Positions 46,001 to 53,577 of a DNA stretch of 64,000 nt are shown here, in pieces. Each line of letters opens with the position of its first letter. Position 1 is the stretch's first letter. The stretch is from positions 1,769,947 to 1,833,946 of the forward strand of contig AP018180.1 in assembly GCA_002368155.1 (NCBI GenBank), read 5' to 3'. Under the pieces are notes generated by a model. It had not been told where the DNA came from. It made no database searches and was given only the letters and a program-made list of their open reading frames with translations. Source of the stretch: Nostoc carneum NIES-2107 (GTDB lineage: Bacteria; Cyanobacteriota; Cyanobacteriia; Cyanobacteriales; Nostocaceae). The position numbers and the translations under genes were made by a program.

Positions 46001-48788
46001 CCCAAGGACGATTTTTTTGTTGACGAACAATTGCCAAAGCTTGTTGGTAAGATTGCAGGGCAAATTGATATTGTTGTTTGAGATATTGTCCTTGGGAAGT
46101 GTAACTATTTCCCGCTGCAAACAGAACGACTGCTTCACCCTCCAACCTATTTATCTGCACAATCGGTTTTTTGGTTGCATCTTTGCCAACTTCGGTAATC
46201 AAAATTGCCTTCTTACCAGTGATTTCTTCCTCACTACGGTTGCTAATTTCTTGTTTAAATGCGACTGCTTGCTGGCGATGTTCCTGCGCCGCTTGAGGTT
46301 GTCCTAGCTTTTCGTAAATTGTGCCAATACTGTTGAGGAGTGCTTCTGGATTTGGCCTGGCATAAGCTATTCTAAACCGACGAAAATATTCTTCTTGCCC
46401 ATACTGACGAATCAGATATTCTTCAGAAAAATAGTAGCCTTGATTTTTAGGGTCACGAGCGATCGCCAATGCTTGTTGATAAGCTTGTAGGGCAGCTGGG
46501 TACTGTCCTAAATTTTCGTAAGCCTTGCCAATCTGCGTCAGAATAATAGGTATTTGAGTAACAATGCGATCTCCGCTATTTTCCTTATTAGCAATTGCTA
46601 AAGATTCCTGGTAAGCTTGTAAAGCAGCTTGGTGTTGTCCTAGTGCTGCATAAACTTCCCCCATGCTTCTTTTAATTCTCTGTTCCTGCTGATAGTAAGT
46701 TCCCTCTATTGTTAATCTCCGCAGCTGAGACTCTTTACTTTCCTGGCTTTCCATCTCTGCGCGGATAATTTTTAAGGCTTCACTGTAGAAATTTAATGCA
46801 GCTTGGTATTGTCCTTGGGTTTTGTAAATATCCCCCATATTTGCGAGGGTGTCTTCTTCTTCATTTTCTGTAAATCCTGCCCATCCAGCCAACCCTGCAA
46901 TTACCTCTACTTTTTTTTGTCCAAAAGTAGTAAATTTACTAGAGATCAAACCTGTTACCTTATTCTCCTGTATCGTTATCCCTGAGCTATTATTCACAAC
47001 AGTAGTAATAGGAGTAGTAATCGGCTCTCCTTCTGCTATCCTAATCACACCTTTGGTAATCCCCTCATTCAATTGCATTCCTTCTTGGCTGGAAAAATTA
47101 ACATCAGTACCATAAGCTACTCGAATAGTCTGGGGTATTGGCTGTTTTGCTGCACGTTCATCTACCTCTCGTCTAATTGCCAAGCTTTGCTTGTAACTAT
47201 CTAAAGCTGCGGGAAATTGTGCCAAAGTTTCGTAAATTGTCCCCATTTGATTGAGAATTACCCATTCCCAAGGGAGATTCTGTTGTTGGCGCACAATTGC
47301 CAAGGCTTGCTGATAAGATTCTAAAGCGGCTTGGTATCGTCGGTTGTCTGCATGAGCTGCGCCATTTCTGTAATGGATTAGTGCTTCTCCATCCAGCAGA
47401 GTGATCAAAGTCGGTCTTTTTTTTGGTGTACTGTAAGTAATCAGCGTGCCCACTTTGACGATATCGGTGGGAAAATTCACACCCATACCCATTTCCAGCC
47501 TAATCGCCAAAGCTTGCTCTTGATATTCCTGAGCAGGTTGAGGGTAGCCCAAGCTACTGTAGATAGAGCCAATACTATCGAGGATTTTTTCTTCGAGAAA
47601 GCGATCGCCTATCTGTCGCGCTATCGGTAAAGCTTGTTTATAATACTCCAGAGCCGTTTCCGGCCGTTCACGCCCTTTATTTTTGTAAACAAACCCCATT
47701 CTATAGAGGATTTTAGCTTGCAAAGGGCGATCGCCAATCTCACGGGTAATAGCTAAAGCTTGCTCATACAAATCCAGTGAAATCGGTCTAAATTCCCTTT
47801 GCGGATCGAATCCCCAGTAGTAGTCTTTGCCCAGATTTAAGATAACAGCTGCTTCCCCAGAGCGATCGCTTACTTCACGCATCTTTGCTAAGGCTTGCTC
47901 GTAAAATTTTAAGGCTTCTTCCTGCTTATCTAGAGCGCTGTAACTCATGCCAATGCCGTTAAGACTCCAGCCAACACCCGCACGGTTGCTAACAGAGCCC
48001 ATAATAGCTAATGCTTGTTGGTAATACTTAAGAACATCTTTATACGATTTGATTTCTTCCGGCTTCTTAATAGCCTGGTAGTACAGCTTTAATTGGATAT
48101 AACTCAAGTAAGTATTTCCCAATCCAATCAAGGTGAAGGCTTCCCCGGCTCTATCTTTCACCTCGCGCCGCATCAATAAAGCTTGCTCATAGAATTTCAG
48201 GGCATTTTCATACTTTCCTTGGGTTTCATAAACTGCGGCGATATCATGCAAAGATGCGGCTTCTTCAGCACGGTTACCCAATTGTTGTACAATCGCCAAG
48301 GCTTGTTCGTGATACTTCAGCGCAGTTTGAGTCTCACCCTGATAGCGATAAACTTCCCCCAGATGATTGAGCGCTAAAGCTTCCCCTAAGCGATGTTTTT
48401 GGGTGCGGAAAATAGTTAAAGCTGACTGCAAACTTTCTTGGGCTTTTTGATATTGACTCAGCAGGGTGTAAACTTCTCCTAGCTTGTTGAGGGTTTCGGC
48501 TGCGTGAGTAATATCTCCAATTGCTCGATAAATATCTAATGCTTGTTGAAAAGACTGTAATGCATCTGAGAATTGGCTAGTCTCCAGCTGTTTATTCCCT
48601 TGCTCAAAAAATTTCTCTGCTTTAGCTTTGGAGAGATTTGGGGTTTGAGCTAATACTTGCCCATTTACTGCTAATTGCTCTTTTAAAACTTGTTCTTGAG
48701 CAACACAAAAGCTTACCAATCCATTACCAATTGCAAAGGTGGTTAAGAAAGTAGTAAGCGTAATTAGTCGAACTCTTTGGGATGGCAT
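43038..48788 (-). CDS. Exported giant TPR protein with C-terminal CHAT protease domain
   Basis: A 1916-residue protein. An N-terminal signal peptide (LITLTTFLTTFAIG, ending SFCVAQE) implies export. About twenty-five TPRs of 40 residues (ALEYYQQALAIxRxxGDR type) fill residues 50-1480. Non-TPR insertions at about 440-480, 545-660, 860-920 and 1010-1070 have a beta-rich, FecR-like look (e.g. VNNSSGITIQENKVTG). A coiled linker leads to the CHAT domain with HLATHA (His near 1763) and LSACETG (Cys near 1801). CHAT-TPR proteins are abundant in cyanobacteria; substrates are unknown. It ends YWAPFILIGNGL as is usual. Confidence 0.9.
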   Translation of the reverse strand: MPSQRVRLITLTTFLTTFAIGNGLVSFCVAQEQVLKEQLAVNGQVLAQTPNLSKAKAEKFFEQGNKQLETSQFSDALQSFQQALDIYRAIGDITHAAETLNKLGEVYTLLSQYQKAQESLQSALTIFRTQKHRLGEALALNHLGEVYRYQGETQTALKYHEQALAIVQQLGNRAEEAASLHDIAAVYETQGKYENALKFYEQALLMRREVKDRAGEAFTLIGLGNTYLSYIQLKLYYQAIKKPEEIKSYKDVLKYYQQALAIMGSVSNRAGVGWSLNGIGMSYSALDKQEEALKFYEQALAKMREVSDRSGEAAVILNLGKDYYWGFDPQREFRPISLDLYEQALAITREIGDRPLQAKILYRMGFVYKNKGRERPETALEYYKQALPIARQIGDRFLEEKILDSIGSIYSSLGYPQPAQEYQEQALAIRLEMGMGVNFPTDIVKVGTLITYSTPKKRPTLITLLDGEALIHYRNGAAHADNRRYQAALESYQQALAIVRQQQNLPWEWVILNQMGTIYETLAQFPAALDSYKQSLAIRREVDERAAKQPIPQTIRVAYGTDVNFSSQEGMQLNEGITKGVIRIAEGEPITTPITTVVNNSSGITIQENKVTGLISSKFTTFGQKKVEVIAGLAGWAGFTENEEEDTLANMGDIYKTQGQYQAALNFYSEALKIIRAEMESQESKESQLRRLTIEGTYYQQEQRIKRSMGEVYAALGQHQAALQAYQESLAIANKENSGDRIVTQIPIILTQIGKAYENLGQYPAALQAYQQALAIARDPKNQGYYFSEEYLIRQYGQEEYFRRFRIAYARPNPEALLNSIGTIYEKLGQPQAAQEHRQQAVAFKQEISNRSEEEITGKKAILITEVGKDATKKPIVQINRLEGEAVVLFAAGNSYTSQGQYLKQQYQFALQSYQQALAIVRQQKNRPWEVVILTQMGLVYEKLGQNQAALESYQQGLAIQQEIEKLTDNKATLLSKHPLSGFVNYESVKIRFDSGQITTFKAEGGVIFFGQTREKLKADQIFKEGIEQSRDEKYARAIKTLETALSIYQQLEDKAGIAKTFYEIGQIYDAQQDELLALKYYQQALSIYQEIGDKYGEQSSLKLMERIYYQQGSQLSQQGQYSQALENLRQVLEIAKKLGHQETVWRTLNQMAIIYSSLGEYKLALDYYQQALPIRYEVLGDWVGVEFNMARIYEVLGQYELALKSYQEALKTARRPAELDIDVGMIGDIAGEARALNAIGNIHSRQGKYELALDLHRQALKVIKKVNVQKEQKLLEGTTFYSIGLVYLKQEKYQLALDFLQSALAIYQQLGSRRSEGITLHAIGKVYFEQGQYELAQNFLQQSLVIAQEIGNKEGEGHTLTTIGYLLEKQNKPELAIIFLKQSVNVREAIRKNIRELPKEQQQSYTQTIAQDYRHLADILLQQNRVLEAQRVLDLLKVQEIEDYLRNVRGSDKTATGIAERSQEQQIREGMTTETDKAIALGKELAQLESLPVTKRTPAQTQRIIALRKTQQEIAKQFNAFLESPKVREWIGQLQQTTQGQSFNLESSASALQDNLKKLQQDAAIIYPLVLSDRLELILVTPYAPPLRRTVAVKQAELNRAIAEFRSALPKRTPGVKVPAKQLYDWLIKPLENDLAQAKTKTIIYAPDGQLRYIPLAALYDGQQWLVERFSINNITAVSLTDLNTKPQTQLNVLAAAFTKGNYSFEVGTRQFEFSGLPFAGVEVENLAQTVPQTKKLLDEQFNQDIVLQMNDYSVVHLATHAAFTNGQPEESFILFGNGDRATLRDIQNWRLPNVDLVVLSACETGLGEQLGDGREILGFGYQMQQTGARAAIASLWSVDDGGTQALMNAFYTKIIQGKTTKAEALRQAQIALITGNYATISQQRGINDNLSPQVRHHLSHPFYWAPFILIGNGL

Positions 48789-49532
48789 CTAAAAACTACC
48801 CATTTTTTTGCAGCAGAAATTTATTTTTCTGTTAACATTAGCTGGAAATGCCCCTATTTTAATGTTCTAAAACTTACTTGAGTTTTGAATCAATGTTAGG
48901 TTAACATTGCCTTCCAAATTACACTGAGAAAAGTTCAATCTAGATACATAATTTTACATAAGTAATTATAGCGATCGCCAAATAATAAAACTTTTCAAAC
49001 ACCCTTTGATAAGCTGTTAAGCATATAAGAAAGCACATTGAGGCTGCAGATGGGCAGGGAGCAGGAGGCACGGGAGAGGTTTTGTAGCTTTTACCAGCAT
49101 GAAAATGATGCAATTTCAATGATGATTAGCTTACCAATTCCAGAAAAGAATAACACAGATTAGGATTTCGTTCCTCCAGCCAACCTATATTTAGTATTTT
49201 TACTCATGACTTAGACTTAGGAATTAGCACTTTCAAGTTAGAGTTTTTCCATCTTTGACAACAGTGTATCAAGTTTTTTGGTTGAGAAAGAATTCGCTAG
49301 AAACGAATCAGAGTAAGTGTTTGACTGAATTTAGTGGTCATTACAGCGTTTCTTGCATCAGGTTAAGTGCATAAATTCATCAAGACTACCCCATTGACTT
49401 AAATGAAAGAGATAAAACCCCGGTACCGTTCTCAATCTGTGAGCAAGGAGCCAAAACAAGTTGGTCATAGACTTTTTTAGAACATTACTTATCGCTTTCA
49501 ATTTAATGAATTAAAAATACAGGAGATTAATT
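48789..49532. other. 744-bp non-coding region between divergent genes
   Basis: Contains a HIP1 site near 48970, a dispersed repeat at 49011-49123, and AT-rich sequence that must carry promoters for the CHAT/TPR gene and the beta-lactamase-like gene. No ORF or RNA gene is recognised. Confidence 0.4.
49011..49123. repeat. Dispersed repeat (AGAAAGCACATTGAGGCTGC), short form
   Basis: About 113 bp beginning AAGCTGTTAAGCATATAAG and ending ATGATGCAATTTCAATGA. The same two halves flank a 110-bp insert at 62451-62664. Both copies stand beside the ends of genes. Confidence 0.75.
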
Positions 49533-51461
49533 ATGAATACACTGCAGTCTATAGGCAAAGGCTGGCAAGAACTTGAGGAAAAAGTCGATAGTTTTGTAGA
49601 AGCCTTAATTGCGAAAAATAATTTACCTGGAATGACTATTGCTGTTACCAAACAAGGGCGACTTCTGCTATCGAAAGGCTATGGTTATGCGCTTGTGGAA
49701 GGAACAAGAAAGTTACCGATGAAACCGTGCTTTCGCAGTAGAATCGGCAGTGTAACCAAGGCCGTCGTCACCGGGCCATCCGCCTTCCAGTTGATGAAAT
49801 TAAAGAACATCGATCCCAAGTCAACTAGGCTTTATGGCCCGAAAGGATTATTTGGTGGTATTTTTGATGCAGACATCGATATTGGCATCAAAACCCATGC
49901 TCCCAAATCAGCCAAATGGAAGGAATGGTACGAAAAAATTACTATTCAAAATCTGCTGGATCATAGAGCTGGTTTTACCAGAAGCGGGGATGTAGAAGGT
50001 GCGGCGAAGATGTTTGATGTGCCGGAAGATCAGCTGACCTATGAACAATTACATCGTCACTTTCTGCGTACCCGTGAACTGCTTTATGCGCCTGGGACAA
50101 CTCCTCCTGATGGTCTAGATCCATACTCTAATCATGGCTTTGGCTTGTGGACTTTGCTCATAGAGAAGATATCGGGGAAATCCTATTTGGACTATGTTCG
50201 AGAAGACTTTCTCCAGCCGATGAAACTACACAATTCTGTGCAGCCTGAAAGAGCAAATCCAGATTCTTGTGATGCTTGGAATCATCAATACGATGCTAAC
50301 CAAAAGCTGGAAGTATTTCCTTTTGAGGAACATGGTCTAGGCTTGGCTGCTGGGGGATTTAGAGCCTCGGCTCAGGATCTCCTTCGCTTGACAGCCTTAC
50401 TCGATAAAAAATACACGACAGCAGAGCTTGATAGCATGGGTTGGGGTAAGACATCAAAAGGCAAACTACAACATAACGGTTTGATTGGCGGTGGTACGGC
50501 GTTTGTGGCGATGTTCCCCAAGGGCTATATATCCAGTACCAATGTGGATCTGAGCGAGGTTCACGTTGCTGTTGTTACCAATATCCGCACCAGCACTGGT
50601 GATTTAAGCGACCTGGCAGACAAAATCGTCCTCGCCGTACCTGTTTCTGATGTACCTGCAACCTTTGATTTGTGGAAACAGCCCAATTCCAACTGTTCCT
50701 GCGAATACGTTCGACTTGGGGTAGCCGCAAACCAGTATCAGCAGGTTTTTAACGAAGCCACTAAATCAGGCTATCGCCTCGAATGGATTGATAGTTATAC
50801 CGATGACGGAAAAGTCTACTTCAATGTAATCTTCCGCACCAACGACCCTGCGATCGCTTGGGTAAGTCATCACAATATGACAGCTACTACCTATCAGCAA
50901 AATTCCAACAAGTACCGCGATCAGGGTTTTTCATTGGCACACCTGGATTCTTACGGAGTTGGTAATGAAGTCCGTTATGCAGCTATCTGGAATAAATCCA
51001 GTGAGGCGTTTACCGCTTATCATGGCAAGACCCCAGCCGATCATCAGCAGGCATTCGATTCTCTAACCAGTAATGGATGGAGACCCAAGGTCATATCTGT
51101 GGCTTCAGTGCAAGGTCAGCTATTTTATACTGCTCTGTATACTAAGACAGCGATCGGCAACTTTGAAGCCCGCTCATTTCTCACCCCTGCAGAATACCAG
51201 ACCAAATTTGATGAAAACAGTGCTAACGGGCGATATCTCCACTACCTGAACAGCTATGTTCACGAAGGGAAACCCCGCTTCAGTGCCATTTGGGCTTCTC
51301 TACCCAAAGTGTCCGGTTTCAAAGCCAACCACGGACTAACTGATGGTAAATTCCAAAGTCTTTGGGAAGATATGCTCAGTGCCGGTTTTAGTACACAAGC
51401 GATCGCTGGCTATGAAGATGCTGGCAATGTCCGATTTGCTGCCTACTGGACGAACTTATGA
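49533..51461 (+). CDS. Serine beta-lactamase-like hydrolase with C-terminal repeat domain
   Basis: A 642-residue protein with an AGGAG ribosome-binding site eight bases before the ATG. Residues about 15-380 are a class C beta-lactamase/DD-peptidase fold: SVTK (SxxK), PYSNHGFG (YxN) and HNGLIGGG (KTG-like position). Residues about 385-640 contain four or five ~48-residue repeats with RFAAYW/YAAIW ends, matching the tandem domain (BTRD1 type) found in polyglycine hydrolases. No signal peptide is evident. It is probably an esterase or peptidase; beta-lactam resistance should not be assumed. Confidence 0.88.
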   Translation: MNTLQSIGKGWQELEEKVDSFVEALIAKNNLPGMTIAVTKQGRLLLSKGYGYALVEGTRKLPMKPCFRSRIGSVTKAVVTGPSAFQLMKLKNIDPKSTRLYGPKGLFGGIFDADIDIGIKTHAPKSAKWKEWYEKITIQNLLDHRAGFTRSGDVEGAAKMFDVPEDQLTYEQLHRHFLRTRELLYAPGTTPPDGLDPYSNHGFGLWTLLIEKISGKSYLDYVREDFLQPMKLHNSVQPERANPDSCDAWNHQYDANQKLEVFPFEEHGLGLAAGGFRASAQDLLRLTALLDKKYTTAELDSMGWGKTSKGKLQHNGLIGGGTAFVAMFPKGYISSTNVDLSEVHVAVVTNIRTSTGDLSDLADKIVLAVPVSDVPATFDLWKQPNSNCSCEYVRLGVAANQYQQVFNEATKSGYRLEWIDSYTDDGKVYFNVIFRTNDPAIAWVSHHNMTATTYQQNSNKYRDQGFSLAHLDSYGVGNEVRYAAIWNKSSEAFTAYHGKTPADHQQAFDSLTSNGWRPKVISVASVQGQLFYTALYTKTAIGNFEARSFLTPAEYQTKFDENSANGRYLHYLNSYVHEGKPRFSAIWASLPKVSGFKANHGLTDGKFQSLWEDMLSAGFSTQAIAGYEDAGNVRFAAYWTNL

Positions 51462-51504
51462 ACTGCTTAACTATCCTGAATTATTAATTTAACTACCACT
51501 GTAG

Positions 51505-51593
51505 GCAATACTTGTCGGTGAAGAACAAAAAGGGAAGGGAAAAAGGGGCAAGAAAAAACCTTTAACCCTTACCCTTTCACCTTTTCCCCAAAC
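51505..51593. repeat. MITE-like repeat with CAATACTTGTCGG end, partial copy 2
   Basis: Inverted relative to copy 1 at 3808-3941. It keeps one terminus and the AAGGGTAAGGG core but lacks the other end. It overlaps the last codons and stop of the hybrid kinase gene at 51577, whose C-terminal residues SLGKR are encoded by it. Confidence 0.75.
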
Positions 51594-53577
51594 TCAATTC
51601 AGTTAAAATAGCCTGTAGTAGTGCCTCTGGCTCAATTGGTTTGGAAATATGCTGCTGAAATCCGGCGGCTAGTGCAAGTTGTCGATCGATTTCTCCTGCA
51701 TAAGCAGTCAGGGCGATCGCTGGAATTTCTCCACTCTGATCAGGCGATCGCTGTCTAATTTGACGAATTAGTGTATAGCCGTCCATATTGGGCATACCAA
51801 TATCACTGATGAGCAAATCAAAATTTGCTTGCTCCAAGATACTCAAAGCATCATCTGCTGATTGAGCTTTAGTCACTTGTGCTCCGTACTGTTCTAGCAC
51901 AAAGGCAATAAACTCCCGCGAATCTCTGTCATCATCTACGAGCAGCGCTTGCAATTTATTTAGATTGAAGTCTGAATGACAATGAAACGCAGTATCATCT
52001 TGATTCAATTTTGCCGTAGCAATCAGTGGAAACTTAACTGTAAACGTTGCTCCTTGACCAACTCCTGGGCTTGTGGCCTGAACGGTTCCTCCATGCAGTT
52101 CAACCAAATGACGCACGATCGCTAACCCTAACCCTAATCCGCCAAATTTTCGGGTCGTTGTGCCATCGGCTTGGCGGAAGTACTCAAAGACATAGGGGAG
52201 AAAGTCAGCGGAGATACCCATACCAGTGTCGCTGACAGTAATTTGACTATATTCCAAAGGATGAGTATCTAGTTCATTCATCCCTGCACCTTCATCCTTG
52301 ATCCTTTCTAACCGCACCTCTACTCGACCACCCTGTGGGGTAAATTTAATGGCGTTGGAAAGTAGATTGCAAACAATCTGTTGCAGGCGGCCAGAATCAC
52401 CTAACACTTGCCCAACGTCCGGTTCAAATACTGTTTGAATCTGAATGGATTTAGCTTCAGCAGAGAGCCGCACGGTTTCCAAGGCAGCTTTGATGGTAAA
52501 ACTGAGACCAACTGGTACTTTATTCAAACTCAACTTACCTTGGAGAATGCGCGACACATTCAGCAGATCTTCGATCAGTTGCGCTTGCAGCTTGGCATTA
52601 CGCTCGATGGTTTTGAGTGCATACTGAGTTTTGGCGGCATCCTGCTGGCTCGTTTGCAAAATTTTTGCCCATCCCAAAATCGGATTTAGGGGCGATCGCA
52701 ATTCATGAGATAGCACTGCTAGAAACTCATCTTTAATCCGATTGGCTTGTTGCGCTTGTTCAGTTTGTTGCTGCAAAGAAATCATCAGCTGATTGAGGCG
52801 ATTATTCTGCTCTTGCAGCAAGACTTCTGCTTGTTTGCGTTCGGTAATATCGGACAAGATGAAAACCGCACCTGTGAGAGTCCCATGCTCATCAACTACC
52901 GGGTCAATAGTTTTGGCAAACCATCTGTCTTGAGATTGAAGTTCTAAAACTTGCCGTTGGTGAGTTTCTTTAGCACGGCGAAAGCAAATACCGTTACCGA
53001 TTCCCCATTCTACGTTAATCAACTCATGATAGGTGCGACCTAAAATTTCGCTCTTCTGCTTGTGAACCAGTTGCATCATCGCTCGATTACAGCGGCGAAT
53101 TATACCTTCTGTGTCTACCAGACATACGCCATCGTTGATCGAGTCAAAGGTGGTTTGCCACTGCCGTGCTGAGGATAAAGCAGCTTCCTCCGCTCGGCGA
53201 ATTCGCAGCAGCGATCGCACCGTGGCCAGCAGTTCAATAGGTTCAACGGGTTGCACTAAATAGCCATCAGCACCACTGTCTAAACCTTCTGCTTTATCCT
53301 GACTTTGGACAAAACTTGCAGAAAGTTGTAGCACAGGGATAAAAGCTAATTCGGGGTTGCCCTTAATTTGGCGACAGACTTCAAAGCCGCTGATATCCGG
53401 TAATTTGACATCTAAAATCACCAGAGCAGGCTGATGTTCAGCAACTGCCTTTAATCCTGCTGCACCGGTTGCTGCTTCCACGACGGTAAAGCCTGCTGTT
53501 TGTAATATCCGGGTGACAACATAACGATTGGCTTCGTTATCGTCAACATGGAGAATGATCGTCTTTGGCTCAGACAT
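51577..53577 (-). CDS. Hybrid histidine kinase REC-PAS-HisKA-HATPase-REC
   Basis: From the ATG at 53577 (MSEPKTIILHVDD) the protein has 666 residues; a start six codons earlier is possible. Order: receiver 1 (VILDVKLPD, Asp near 56), PAS (about 135-255), coiled linker, HisKA (LSHELRSPLNP near 300), HATPase (GLGLGLAIVRH) and receiver 2 (LISDIGMPN). It overlaps the stop of the upstream hybrid kinase by ATGTCTGA, so the two are translationally coupled. The last few codons derive from a dispersed repeat. It is probably an intermediate in the partner-switching pathway encoded upstream. Confidence 0.9.
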   Translation of the reverse strand: MSEPKTIILHVDDNEANRYVVTRILQTAGFTVVEAATGAAGLKAVAEHQPALVILDVKLPDISGFEVCRQIKGNPELAFIPVLQLSASFVQSQDKAEGLDSGADGYLVQPVEPIELLATVRSLLRIRRAEEAALSSARQWQTTFDSINDGVCLVDTEGIIRRCNRAMMQLVHKQKSEILGRTYHELINVEWGIGNGICFRRAKETHQRQVLELQSQDRWFAKTIDPVVDEHGTLTGAVFILSDITERKQAEVLLQEQNNRLNQLMISLQQQTEQAQQANRIKDEFLAVLSHELRSPLNPILGWAKILQTSQQDAAKTQYALKTIERNAKLQAQLIEDLLNVSRILQGKLSLNKVPVGLSFTIKAALETVRLSAEAKSIQIQTVFEPDVGQVLGDSGRLQQIVCNLLSNAIKFTPQGGRVEVRLERIKDEGAGMNELDTHPLEYSQITVSDTGMGISADFLPYVFEYFRQADGTTTRKFGGLGLGLAIVRHLVELHGGTVQATSPGVGQGATFTVKFPLIATAKLNQDDTAFHCHSDFNLNKLQALLVDDDRDSREFIAFVLEQYGAQVTKAQSADDALSILEQANFDLLISDIGMPNMDGYTLIRQIRQRSPDQSGEIPAIALTAYAGEIDRQLALAAGFQQHISKPIEPEALLQAILTELSLGKR

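Noticed and set aside
49533-51461. Antibiotic-resistance beta-lactamase
   Set aside because: The SxxK and YxN motifs also occur in esterases and DD-peptidases, and the C-terminal repeats point to a different hydrolase group.
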